DNA from: Kytococcus schroeteri
GTDB lineage: Bacteria; Actinomycetota; Actinomycetes; Actinomycetales; Dermatophilaceae
DNA length: 64,000 bases
Direction of reading: 5' to 3'
NCBI RefSeq assembly: GCF_042433515.1
Contig: NZ_JBHLVH010000010.1
Coordinates: forward strand, 1 to 64,000
Under the pieces are notes generated by a model. It was not told the DNA's origin. It was given only the letters and a program-made list of their open reading frames with translations, and did not search any database. Within the stretch, counting starts at the first letter, position 1. The number at the start of each line of letters is the position of its first letter. Made by a program: the position numbers and the translations under genes. Positions 45,251-52,943 of this stretch are shown piece by piece.

Positions 45251-45966
45251 GCGAGAGCACCGTCCACGAGACGGGTGAGCCGCTGGTCGCGATCCTCGCC
45301 GAGGACGACGAGGACATCGCGCAGCCGCTGGCGCGCGCCATGCGGCGCGAGGGATTCGACGTGACCGTCGTGGCCGACGGGCCGAGCGCTCTCATGACCG
45401 CCCGACAGGGGTGCACCCTGCTGGTGCTCGACATCGGCCTGCCGCGCATGGACGGCCTGGAGGTGTGCCGCCGCCTGCGCGCGGAGGGCCACACCTTCCC
45501 GGTGCTCATGCTCACCGCCCGCGCGGGCGAGATCGACACCGTCGTGGGCCTGGACGCCGGCGCCGACGACTACGTGACCAAGCCCTTCCGCCTGGCCGAG
45601 TTCCACGCCCGGGTCCGGGCCCTGCTGCGTCGCCGTGCCCCGCACGAGACCGGCCTGGACGGCGCGGACTCCGATGACGGCCTGCGCATCGACTCCTCCG
45701 CCCGCCGCGTGTGGGTGGACGGCGAGGAGGTCACCCTCACCGCCAAGGAGTTCGACCTGCTCCACATCCTGGTTCGCGACCGCGGCCGGGTGGTGAGCCG
45801 TGACCAGCTCATGCGTGAGGCCTGGCAGACCGACTGGGTGGGGTCCACCAAGACCTTGGACATGCACGTCTCGGGCCTGCGCAAGAAGCTCGGCGACGAC
45901 CCCAACGCCCCGCGCTTCGTGGCGACGGTCCGTGGGGTGGGCTTCCGGCTGGTCACCGAGGAGTGA
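45247..45966 (+). CDS. OmpR-family two-component response regulator
   Basis: Receiver plus winged-helix DNA-binding protein, 239 residues from GTG 45247. Receiver: acidic ED-D at 19-21, phospho-acceptor D62 in LDIGLPRMDG, T90, K112 in TKPF. The effector domain (about 145-238) has LTAKEFDLLHIL, and RGVGFRL at the end. GTG 45247 overlaps the crotonase stop (GTGA); an in-frame GTG 12 nt earlier is possible. Cognate kinase follows with overlap. Targets unknown. Confidence 0.94.
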   Translation: MSESTVHETGEPLVAILAEDDEDIAQPLARAMRREGFDVTVVADGPSALMTARQGCTLLVLDIGLPRMDGLEVCRRLRAEGHTFPVLMLTARAGEIDTVVGLDAGADDYVTKPFRLAEFHARVRALLRRRAPHETGLDGADSDDGLRIDSSARRVWVDGEEVTLTAKEFDLLHILVRDRGRVVSRDQLMREAWQTDWVGSTKTLDMHVSGLRKKLGDDPNAPRFVATVRGVGFRLVTEE

Positions 45967-47009
45967 AGGCCCTCGCGCAGGTGACCCTGCGCCGCCTGTG
46001 GACCGACGTGGTCCACCGGGCGGTGCGGGTGGCGCAGCTCAGCGCCCTGTTCCCCCTGCTGGTGGCCGTGGGGCTGGGCATCTGGGCCACCCTCGACCTG
46101 CCCGGGCCCCCGCTGTGGGCCTGGCTCGGGGTGCCGCTGGCGGTGCTGGCCGGGCTGCGCCTGACCACGCTGTTCAACGCCCGCCGCGTGCACGAGGCGC
46201 TGGACGGGCCGGAGGCCACCATCGACGCCCTGGCCCGCCGCATCCCGGGCATGGGCACCGGTGAGAGCACCCGCGCCCGCCCGGAGCCCACCGGCATCGC
46301 GGAGATCGACGACCTGGCCGATGCCGTGCAGCGCCGCGCGGTGCACCTCACCCGGATGGTCACCTCCCAGCGCCGACTGGCCGGTGACGCCGCCCACCAG
46401 CTGCGCACGCCGCTCTCGGCGCTCACCATCCGCCTCGACGAGCTGGCCCTGGCCGAGTCGGCCGAGGAGGCCCGCGAGGTGGCCGAGGAGGCGCACACCC
46501 AGGTGGAGCGCCTCACCGCCGTGGTGGAGGAGATGCTGGAGACCGCCGCCAACTCGGCGCTGGCCACCATGGACATCCTCTCGCTGGACGAGGTGATCGC
46601 CGCCCAGCAGCGGGAGTGGCAGCCGCTGTTCAGCGAGCAGCGCCGGGGGATGCGGGTGACGGGCACCTTCGGGCTGCACGTGGCCTGCCCGCAGGGGGTG
46701 CTCTCCCAGGTGCTCTCCACCCTCATCGAGAACTCGCTCACCTACGGCGAGGGCATCATCACCCTGCACATCGAGCACAACGGCCCGTCCGTCCAGCTGG
46801 TGATGAGCGACGAGGGGCCCGGCATCAAGCCGGAGATCGCCGACCTCATCTTCGAGCGCGACGTGACCGCCGGGGGCGGCACCGGGCGCGGCCTGGCCCT
46901 GGCGCGGCAGATCATCACCGCGGTGGGGGGCCGCCTGGAACTGCTCGACGAGCGGCACGCCACCTTCGGGGTGTTCCTCTCCGAGCCGGCGGAGTCACCC
47001 ACCCGCTGA
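45963..47009 (+). CDS. sensor histidine kinase
   Basis: 348-residue membrane kinase. Two helices (about 26-45 and 50-68) are separated by only a few residues, so there is practically no extracellular sensor domain. A HAMP-like stretch follows, then the H-box GDAAHQLRTPLSALT with His145, N-box LIENSLTYG, G1 DEGPGI and G2 GTGRGLAL. GTG 45963 overlaps the regulator stop. The kinase probably senses membrane state or a partner protein. A hairpin terminator follows 4 bp after its stop. Confidence 0.92.
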   Translation: MKALAQVTLRRLWTDVVHRAVRVAQLSALFPLLVAVGLGIWATLDLPGPPLWAWLGVPLAVLAGLRLTTLFNARRVHEALDGPEATIDALARRIPGMGTGESTRARPEPTGIAEIDDLADAVQRRAVHLTRMVTSQRRLAGDAAHQLRTPLSALTIRLDELALAESAEEAREVAEEAHTQVERLTAVVEEMLETAANSALATMDILSLDEVIAAQQREWQPLFSEQRRGMRVTGTFGLHVACPQGVLSQVLSTLIENSLTYGEGIITLHIEHNGPSVQLVMSDEGPGIKPEIADLIFERDVTAGGGTGRGLALARQIITAVGGRLELLDERHATFGVFLSEPAESPTR

Positions 47010-47013
47010 ACGC

Positions 47014-47051
47014 CGCAGGCGCCCTCCGTCGATGGGGGCAGGGCGCCTGCG
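47014..47051. terminator. hairpin terminator after the two-component operon
   Basis: 12-bp perfect arms 47014-47025 and 47040-47051; loop 14 nt. Lies between the convergent kinase and gtrA genes. Confidence 0.75.
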
Positions 47052-47081
47052 TGCGCGTCGCGGGGTGCGGAGGCCGCGGTG

Positions 47082-47726
47082 TCACGCCGCGGTGCCGACC
47101 TGCTGGTGGTCGGGGTCCTCGTGGTGGCCGGAGTCGCTCCGGTGGCCGGAAGCGTCGTGGTGGTCGACCTCCTCGTGCACGCCGTAGGGGCGCACCACCG
47201 ACTCGGGGTCGTCGTCCTCGTCGTACGGCTCCAGCTCGTCGCCGAGCTCCTCGGTGAACACGAAGGTGCGGTAGGCCCAGAACCGGAAGAGCGTGCCGAG
47301 CACCAGGCCCACGCCGTTGCCGGAGATGTTGTCGGCCAGCTGCGAGCGGAAGTCCAGGACGTAGTGGCTGAACCAGAGGCAGGCCAGCGCGATGAGCAGG
47401 CCGAGCACGTTGAAGACGACGAACAGCAGCGCCTCACGGCCGACGTCGGCGCGGCGGGCGTGGCGGAAGGTCCAGTAGCGGTTGCCCAGCCAGGCGAAGG
47501 CCGTGGCCGCGGCGGTGGCGACGACCTTGCTCGTGAGGGGGTGGTCGCCCAGGACGCCCTCGGCGGCGGCGTCGGTGGAGAGCACGGGGCCGTACATGAG
47601 CAGGTTGTACAGGCCGGCGTCGATGACGAACGCGAGGAGGCCGATCACCCCGAACTTGCTCGCCTCGCGGGTGAGCACCCCCAGGGCGCGGCGCAGTCCG
47701 GTGGTCTGGTGGTGCTCGCTGGTCAT
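47082..47726 (-). CDS. GtrA-family membrane protein
   Basis: 214-residue protein with four predicted helices (GVIGLLAFVIDAGLYNLLMY, ATAAATAFAWLGNRYWTF, LLFVVFNVLGLLIALACL, GVGLVLGTLFRFWAYRTFVF), the pattern of GtrA/flippase-like proteins that help move lipid-linked sugars. The cytosolic tail (about 175-214) is acidic and rich in His (HHDASGHRSDSGHHEDPDHQ), possibly metal-binding. M. tuberculosis Rv3277 occupies the same place beside purK. TACCGT lies 7 nt before ATG 47726. Confidence 0.87.
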   Translation of the reverse strand: MTSEHHQTTGLRRALGVLTREASKFGVIGLLAFVIDAGLYNLLMYGPVLSTDAAAEGVLGDHPLTSKVVATAAATAFAWLGNRYWTFRHARRADVGREALLFVVFNVLGLLIALACLWFSHYVLDFRSQLADNISGNGVGLVLGTLFRFWAYRTFVFTEELGDELEPYDEDDDPESVVRPYGVHEEVDHHDASGHRSDSGHHEDPDHQQVGTAA

Positions 47727-47733
47727 TGGGCAC

Positions 47734-47739
47734 ACGGTA
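47734..47739 (-). promoter_or_regulatory. -10 element of gtrA (leaderless type)
   Basis: TACCGT on the - strand, 7 nt before ATG 47726. Confidence 0.5.
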
Positions 47740-47778
47740 CGCGCGCGAGCGGCCGCGGCCGCTCCGACGCACGGTGGA

Positions 47779-47784
47779 TATCCT
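47779..47784 (+). promoter_or_regulatory. -10 element of the purK operon (leaderless type)
   Basis: TATCCT, 6 nt before GTG 47791; a close match to TATAAT. Confidence 0.6.
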
Positions 47785-47790
47785 CCGGGT

Positions 47791-49008
47791 GTGACAGACG
47801 CCTCCCCCCTCCTCGTCAACCGTCCGCAGGTCCCCACCGGGGCGCCCGTCGTGGGCATCGTCGGCGGCGGCCAGCTGGCCCGCATGTGCGCCGGTCCCGC
47901 CACCGAGCTCGGCCTGGGGGTGGTGGTGCTGGCCGAGTCCACCGACGCCGCGGCCGCGCAGGTCTTCCCGCAGGCGCCGCTGGGGCGCGCCGACGACCTG
48001 GAGGCGCTGCGCGAGCTGGCCCGCGTGTGCGACGTGGTGACCTTCGACCACGAGCACGTGCCCGCCGACGTGCTGGCCGTGCTGCAGGACGAGGGCGTGG
48101 CCCTCCACCCGGCGCCGGACGCCCTCCTGCACGCCCAGGACAAGGTGGTGATGCGCCGCGCCCTCTCGGAGGCCGGCCTGCCGGTGCCCCGCTGGGCCGA
48201 GGTGACCAGCACGGCCGCGCTGGAGGAGTTCGCCGCCGGTGAGTGGCCGGTGGTGCTCAAGACGCCGCGGGGCGGTTACGACGGCAAGGGCGTGATGCTC
48301 GTGGACGGCCCCGCCGACCTGGAGCGCGCCGCCGCGTGGTTCGACCGCGCCGAGGGGGCTGCGTTGCTCGCCGAGCAGGCCGTGGCCTTCCGCCGCGAGC
48401 TCGCGGTGATGGTGGCGCGCACGCCCTCGGGGGAGGTCCGCTCGTGGCCGGTGGTCCACACCGTGCAGGAGCAGGGCATCTGCACCCGCGTGGAGGCCCC
48501 CGCGTCCGAGGTGGACCGGGCGCTGGCCGATGACGTGCGCCGTACCGCCGAGCAGCTCGCCGAGCAGCTGGGCGTCACCGGCGTGATGGCCGTGGAGGTC
48601 TTCGAGACCGGGGCCCCCACCGAGGAGGACCGCGGCTGGGTGGTCAACGAGCTCGCCATGCGCCCGCACAACTCCGGCCACTGGACCCAGGACGGGTCCA
48701 CCACCGACCAGTTCGAGCAGCACCTGCGGGCCGTGCTCGACATGCCCCTGGGTGAGACCGCCCCGCGCAGCACCTGGACCGTCATGGCCAACGTCCTGGG
48801 CGGCGCCGCCGAGGACCTGCACGCCGCCTCGCGCCGCGTCATGGCCGGTGACGCCGCCGCCCGCATCCACCTGTACGGCAAGGAGGTGCGCCCCGGGCGC
48901 AAGGTCGGGCACGTCACCGTGTGCGGTGACGACCTGGACGACCTGCGCCGGCGCGCCGAGACCGCCCGGGCCCTGCTGGAGGGCACCGACGAAGGAGAGA
49001 CCGCATGA
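47791..49008 (+). CDS. purK: 5-(carboxyamino)imidazole ribonucleotide synthase
   Basis: ATP-grasp enzyme of purine synthesis making N5-CAIR from AIR, bicarbonate and ATP, 405 residues. VGIVGGGQLARM near residue 24, ATP-grasp loop KTPRGGYDGKGV, and NELAMRPHNSGHWT in the metal site. GTG 47791 is chosen for the -10 6 nt upstream. purE overlaps its stop (ATGA), giving a purK-purE-NYN operon. The same pair sits next to gtrA and fadE25 in mycobacteria. Confidence 0.95.
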   Translation: MTDASPLLVNRPQVPTGAPVVGIVGGGQLARMCAGPATELGLGVVVLAESTDAAAAQVFPQAPLGRADDLEALRELARVCDVVTFDHEHVPADVLAVLQDEGVALHPAPDALLHAQDKVVMRRALSEAGLPVPRWAEVTSTAALEEFAAGEWPVVLKTPRGGYDGKGVMLVDGPADLERAAAWFDRAEGAALLAEQAVAFRRELAVMVARTPSGEVRSWPVVHTVQEQGICTRVEAPASEVDRALADDVRRTAEQLAEQLGVTGVMAVEVFETGAPTEEDRGWVVNELAMRPHNSGHWTQDGSTTDQFEQHLRAVLDMPLGETAPRSTWTVMANVLGGAAEDLHAASRRVMAGDAAARIHLYGKEVRPGRKVGHVTVCGDDLDDLRRRAETARALLEGTDEGETA

Positions 49009-49580
49009 GCCACCTGCGCACCAGCGCCCCCGCCGATGTGAGCATCGTCATGGGCTCCGACAGCGACTGGCCCGTCATGGAGGCGGCCGCGGCGGCCCTG
49101 GAGGAGCTGGGGGTGAGTCACACCGTGCAGGTGGTGTCGGCGCACCGCATGCCCACCGAGATGATCGAGCACGGGCGCACGGCCGCCGATGCGGGGTACC
49201 GCGTCATCATCGCCGGCGCCGGGGGAGCGGCCCACCTGCCGGGCATGCTCGCCAGCACCACCCCGCTGCCCGTCATCGGCGTGCCGGTGCCCCTGAAGCA
49301 CCTCGACGGCATGGACTCGCTGCTGAGCATCGTGCAGATGCCGGCCGGCGTGCCGGTGGCCACGGTGTCGGTGGGCGGCGCGCGCAACGCCGGCCTGCTC
49401 GCCGCGCAGATCCTGGCCGCGGGCACCGACGAGGAGTCCCTCGCCCTGCGCCAGCGGATGGTGGAGTTCCAGTCCTCGCTGCGCGACGCGGCCCACGCCA
49501 AGGGCGAGGCGCTGGCCCGTAGGCTGCAGGGGCAGGGCGAACCCGCCCCGTCCACACCGACCGCCGAGGACCCGCGATGA
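49005..49580 (+). CDS. purE: 5-(carboxyamino)imidazole ribonucleotide mutase
   Basis: Converts N5-CAIR to CAIR, 191 residues. IVMGSDSDWPVM near residue 14, SAHRMP near 45, and AGAGGAAHLPGMLA are the class I PurE motifs. The C-terminal 20 residues are a variable Pro/Thr-rich tail. ATG 49005 overlaps purK with AAGGAGAG 6 nt upstream. The NYN-domain gene start overlaps its stop. Confidence 0.96.
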   Translation: MSHLRTSAPADVSIVMGSDSDWPVMEAAAAALEELGVSHTVQVVSAHRMPTEMIEHGRTAADAGYRVIIAGAGGAAHLPGMLASTTPLPVIGVPVPLKHLDGMDSLLSIVQMPAGVPVATVSVGGARNAGLLAAQILAAGTDEESLALRQRMVEFQSSLRDAAHAKGEALARRLQGQGEPAPSTPTAEDPR

Positions 49581-50149
49581 ACCCCGCCGCCCCCGAGCGC
49601 ACCACCTACCTCCTCGTCGACGGCGAGAACATCGACGCCACCCTGGGCAACTGCCTGGGCCGCCGCCCCCAGCCCGACGAGCGCCCCCGGTGGGAGCGCC
49701 TGCTGACCCACATGCAGCAGGCCTGGGCCCAGCCGGTGCAGGGCCTGTTCTTCCTGGCCGCCAGCACCGAGCACCTGCCGATGAACTTCGTGCAGGCCCT
49801 CATGGCTATCGGCTACAAGCCGATCCCGCTGTCCGGTGGGCCGGACGAGAAGGTCGTCGACATCGCCATCCAGCGCACGCTGGACGCGCTCGCCGAGCGC
49901 TCCGACGACGTGGTGCTGGTGAGCCACGACGGCGACTTCCTGCCGCAGATGACGCGCCTGCTCGACGACGAGGACCGCCGCCTGGGCCTCATGGGCTTCC
50001 GCGAGTACCGCAACGCGGGCTTCGTGGAGCTCGAGGAGCAGGGCATGGAGACCTTCGACCTCGAGTACGAGGTGCACGCCTTCAACGCGCGCCTGCCGCG
50101 CATGCGCATCATCCCGATCCACGAGTTCGACCCGCTCGAGTTCCTCTGA
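49577..50149 (+). CDS. NYN-domain (LabA/PIN-like) putative ribonuclease
   Basis: 190-residue PIN-like protein with the acidic set expected for metal-dependent RNA cleavage: D15 and D20 in YLLVDGENID, D95 in EKVVDIAIQ, and D118/D120 in LVSHDGDFLPQM. This fits NYN/LabA proteins. RNA target unknown. ATG 49577 overlaps purE (ATGA), so it is made together with purine enzymes, which hints at coupling RNA turnover with nucleotide supply (inference). A hairpin terminator follows 15 bp after its stop. Confidence 0.87.
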   Translation: MNPAAPERTTYLLVDGENIDATLGNCLGRRPQPDERPRWERLLTHMQQAWAQPVQGLFFLAASTEHLPMNFVQALMAIGYKPIPLSGGPDEKVVDIAIQRTLDALAERSDDVVLVSHDGDFLPQMTRLLDDEDRRLGLMGFREYRNAGFVELEEQGMETFDLEYEVHAFNARLPRMRIIPIHEFDPLEFL

Positions 50150-50164
50150 GCCGGGCCGTGAGCG

Positions 50165-50204
50165 CGAGGGCGGCGGCACCCTGCACGGGGTGTCGCCGCC
50201 CTCG
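50165..50204 (+). terminator. hairpin terminator of the purK-purE-NYN operon
   Basis: 17-bp arms 50165-50181 and 50188-50204 with one G-T pair; 6-nt loop. Confidence 0.75.
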
Positions 50205-50252
50205 TGCGTGCCCGGGAGTGACGGGGGTCACGAGGCAGGTGGGGCCGCGCCG

Positions 50253-50258
50253 TACGAT
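50253..50258 (+). promoter_or_regulatory. -10 element of fadE25 (leaderless type)
   Basis: TACGAT, 6 nt before GTG 50265. Confidence 0.6.
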
Positions 50259-50264
50259 GGCCCG

Positions 50265-51434
50265 GTGAGCGACTTCGACCTGTACACGCCCAGCGACTTC
50301 CACGAGACGGTCCGTGAGGCCATCCGCCCGCTCGTGCGCGACAAGATCGCGCCCGCCGCCGCAGAGGTGGATGCGACCGGCGAGTTCCCGCAGGTCGCCT
50401 ACGACGCGCTGCGCGAGACGATGTTCCACGCCCCCCACATCCCGGAGGACTACGAGGGCCTGGGGGCCGACGCGCTGGCCACCTGCATCGTCATCGAGGA
50501 GGTGGCGCGCGGCTGTGCCTCGAGCTCCCTCATCCCGGCCGTGAACAAGCTGGGCACCATGCCGCTGATCCTCGCCGGCAGCGAGGAGGTCAAGCAGAAG
50601 TACCTGCCGCCGGTGGCCGCCGGGGAGGCGATGTTCTCCTACGGGCTCTCCGAGGCCGGGGCGGGCTCGGACACCGCGGGCATGCGCTGCACCGCCACCG
50701 AGCAGTCCGACGGCAGCTTCGTGCTCAACGGCCAGAAGTCCTGGATCACCAACGCCGGGGTCTCGGAGTACTACACGGTCATGGCCGTCACCGAGCCGGA
50801 CGGCCCCCGCGGTCGCAACGTCACCGCCTTCGTGGTGGAGAAGGACGACGAGGGCTTCTCCTTCGGCGAGCCGGAGAGCAAGCTCGGCATCAAGGGCTCG
50901 CCCACCCGCGAGCTGCTCTTCGAGAACTGCGTCATCCCGGCCGACCGGATGGTGGGCGAGCGGGGCCAGGGCCTGAAGATCGCCCTGCAGACGCTCGACC
51001 ACACCCGCGTGACCATCGGCGCCCAGGCCCTCGGCATCGCGCAGGGCGCCCTCGACGCCGCGCTGGCGTACGTCAAGGAGCGCGAGCAGTTCGGTCAGCC
51101 GATCGCCGACTTCCAGGGCGTGCAGTTCATGCTCGCCGACATGGGCATGAAGCTCGAGGCGGCCCGCCAGCTGGTGTACAACGCGGCCGCCAAGTCGGAG
51201 CGCAACGACCCGGGCCTGACCTACTTCGGTGCCGCGGCCAAGTGCTTCGCCTCCGACGTGGCCATGGAGGTCACCACCGACGCGGTGCAGCTCTTCGGCG
51301 GCTACGGCTACACCAAGGACTTCCCCGTGGAGCGCATGATGCGCGACGCCAAGATCACCCAGATCTACGAGGGGACCAACCAGGTGCAGCGCATGGTGAT
51401 GGCGCGCCAGCTGCTCAAGGGCCTGCCCGGCTGA
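50265..51434 (+). CDS. fadE25: acyl-CoA dehydrogenase (FadE25-like)
   Basis: FAD enzyme of 389 residues, second acyl-CoA dehydrogenase of the window. FSYGLSEAGAGSDTAGM, NGQKSWITNAG, LFGGYGYTKDFPVERMMRD and IYEGTNQVQRMVMARQ are all conserved; the Glu of YEGT is the catalytic base of short/medium-chain enzymes. Its place after purE matches M. tuberculosis fadE25 (Rv3274c). GTG 50265 is set by the -10 6 nt upstream. An 11-bp hairpin 60 bp downstream ends the unit. Confidence 0.93.
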   Translation: MSDFDLYTPSDFHETVREAIRPLVRDKIAPAAAEVDATGEFPQVAYDALRETMFHAPHIPEDYEGLGADALATCIVIEEVARGCASSSLIPAVNKLGTMPLILAGSEEVKQKYLPPVAAGEAMFSYGLSEAGAGSDTAGMRCTATEQSDGSFVLNGQKSWITNAGVSEYYTVMAVTEPDGPRGRNVTAFVVEKDDEGFSFGEPESKLGIKGSPTRELLFENCVIPADRMVGERGQGLKIALQTLDHTRVTIGAQALGIAQGALDAALAYVKEREQFGQPIADFQGVQFMLADMGMKLEAARQLVYNAAAKSERNDPGLTYFGAAAKCFASDVAMEVTTDAVQLFGGYGYTKDFPVERMMRDAKITQIYEGTNQVQRMVMARQLLKGLPG

Positions 51435-51494
51435 GACCGGCCAGGCAGGTGGGGTCTGTGCGGGGACTGTGAGGCTCTCGACGGGCTCCCGTGA

Positions 51495-51524
51495 GGTGCA
51501 CCCCGGCTAAGGTCGGGGTGCACC
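51495..51524 (+). terminator. hairpin downstream of fadE25
   Basis: 11-bp perfect arms 51495-51505 and 51514-51524. The loop contains TAAGGT (51508-51513), a possible -10 for the following gene, so it may be both terminator and promoter region. Confidence 0.6.
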
Positions 51525-51576
51525 CCGTCAGGGGGTCGTGTGCGGGGGGCGGCCCCGGCACGACGGCAGGGGGAAC

Positions 51577-51674
51577 GGGCCGAGGGGGCCCGGGCCACCC
51601 GCGCGGGCCGAGAGGGTCCGCACAGCGGCCGGACCGAGGGGGTCCGCGCCGTCACGGACGGGTCGAGGGGACCC
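51577..51674 (+). repeat. tandem array of four 15-nt mini-hairpins in the polysaccharide deacetylase leader
   Basis: Units at 51577-51591, 51605-51619, 51631-51645 and 51660-51674 each form a 5-bp stem around loop GAGGG or GAGAG. Stems are GGGCC/GGCCC, GGGCC/GGTCC, GGACC/GGTCC and GGGTC/GACCC: the bases change but pairing is kept, with one G-U. A fifth stem-loop (51687-51704, 7-bp stem, GGGG loop) follows just before the ribosome site GAGGAGGGG. Confidence 0.75.
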
Positions 51675-51719
51675 GCCGTCATGACAGGTGGGCGGGGGCC
51701 CACCGAGGAGGGGAACACC

Positions 51720-52856
51720 ATGACCGCACACGACCGTGTCCGCCTCGTGCGTCGCGGCGCCGCCTGGTGCGTCGCCGTCACGATGCTGGCCACCGCCGGC
51801 GCCCTGGCCCGCGAGGACCGGGTGCCGGGGGCGGAGTCCGGCGGCGTGCCGGCGCAGTCCGTGGCCGAGGCCCGGGCCGTCGCGGCGCGTGACACCGTCA
51901 CCGCCTCGTCCACCTGGACGCTGGGGGTGGCCGCCACGAGCACCACCGTCCGGAAGGGGCCGCGCAGCACCTACGCCGCAGTGCGGGTGCTGGCGCCGGG
52001 CAAGCCGGTGGAGTACTCGCAGGTCACCAACGGGTGGGGCCGGGTGCGCGAGGGGGAGTGGGTGCGCCTGGAGCACCTGCGCTCGCCGGGCGCCAGCCGC
52101 ACCCGGTGGACCCTGGGCACCACCAACGTCCGCTTCGGGCCGTCCACCGGCAACTCCGTGGTGGGGAGGCTGTCCGCGGGCACGCGCGTGACCGGGCCGG
52201 TGGTGGGCGGCTGGCAGCACGTCGGCGACCACCGCTGGGTGTCCACCTCGGCCACCACGCCCCGCACCGCCGCCCGGCGCATCCTCAGCTGGCCCACCGG
52301 GGAGAAGGTCGCCTACCTGACCTTCGACGACGGACCCCACCCGCGGTACACCCCGCAGGTGCTCGACGTGCTCGACAAGTACGACGTGCCGGCCACCTTC
52401 TTCGTCGTCGGGTCGTGGGCGAAGGCCTACCCCGGCCTGGTGGCCCGGACCCGCGCCGAGGGCCACAAGGTCTCCAACCACTCGTGGAACCACCCCGAGC
52501 TGTGGGACCTCACGAGCCCGCAGGTGGTCAAGGAACTCACGAGCACGCAGGCCGTCATCGGTGGGCCGCCGAAGTGCTTCCGCCCGCCGTACGGCGCCAC
52601 CAACGACCGCGTGCACGAGGCCGCGGGGTCGGCCGGCTTCGGCTACTCGGTGCTGTGGAGCGCCGGCGGCAACGACTGGCAGCGCCCGGGCGAGAAGGCC
52701 ATCGTCGACGACGTGGTCAAGCGGATGACTCCCGGTGGCATCGCCCTCATGCACGACGGGGGCGGCAACCGCTCGCAGACCGTCGCGGCGCTGGACGACA
52801 TGATCCGCCAGCTGCGTGCCCGGGGCTACACCTTCAGGACCCTGCCCATGTGCTGA
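51720..52856 (+). CDS. secreted polysaccharide deacetylase with two SH3-like domains
   Basis: 378-residue exported enzyme. A signal peptide or anchor (about 10-30) is followed by two bacterial SH3 repeats (about 65-120 and 130-178; each with TxVRxGPST-like start) and a NodB domain (196-378). NodB motifs: TFDDGP with D203/D204, NHSWNH with metal His254 and His258, RPPYGA, and LMHDGGG near the end, so the metal site and catalytic residues look complete. The SH3 pair probably binds cell wall; the substrate may be peptidoglycan or another N-acetylated glycan. GAGGAGGGG precedes ATG 51720. Confidence 0.9.
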   Translation: MTAHDRVRLVRRGAAWCVAVTMLATAGALAREDRVPGAESGGVPAQSVAEARAVAARDTVTASSTWTLGVAATSTTVRKGPRSTYAAVRVLAPGKPVEYSQVTNGWGRVREGEWVRLEHLRSPGASRTRWTLGTTNVRFGPSTGNSVVGRLSAGTRVTGPVVGGWQHVGDHRWVSTSATTPRTAARRILSWPTGEKVAYLTFDDGPHPRYTPQVLDVLDKYDVPATFFVVGSWAKAYPGLVARTRAEGHKVSNHSWNHPELWDLTSPQVVKELTSTQAVIGGPPKCFRPPYGATNDRVHEAAGSAGFGYSVLWSAGGNDWQRPGEKAIVDDVVKRMTPGGIALMHDGGGNRSQTVAALDDMIRQLRARGYTFRTLPMC

Positions 52857-52870
52857 CCGCACGACGCCGC

Positions 52871-52904
52871 GACGGGGTCCACCGGACGGTCGGTGGGCCC
52901 CGTC
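52871..52904. terminator. hairpin terminator between deacetylase and azlD genes
   Basis: 13-nt arms 52871-52883 and 52892-52904 with one mismatch, extended outward by CACGACG/CGTCGTG pairing. Confidence 0.7.
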
Positions 52905-52943
52905 GTCGTGCGCCGCGCGGGGGAGAGGGGAGGGGGGCGCCGG

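Noticed and set aside
51577..51674. CRISPR array
   Set aside because: Repeat units are only 15 nt with 11-14 nt spacers, imperfect and internally palindromic; no cas genes nearby.
51577..51674. CsrA/RsmE binding loops
   Set aside because: Loops are GAGGG/GAGAG without the ANGGAN form, and CsrA is not typical of actinobacteria.
51540..51719. In-frame 60-codon extension upstream of the polysaccharide deacetylase ATG
   Set aside because: Arg/Gly-rich without a signal peptide, and it encodes the mini-hairpin array; ATG 51720 has a strong GAGGAGGGG site followed by a normal export signal.
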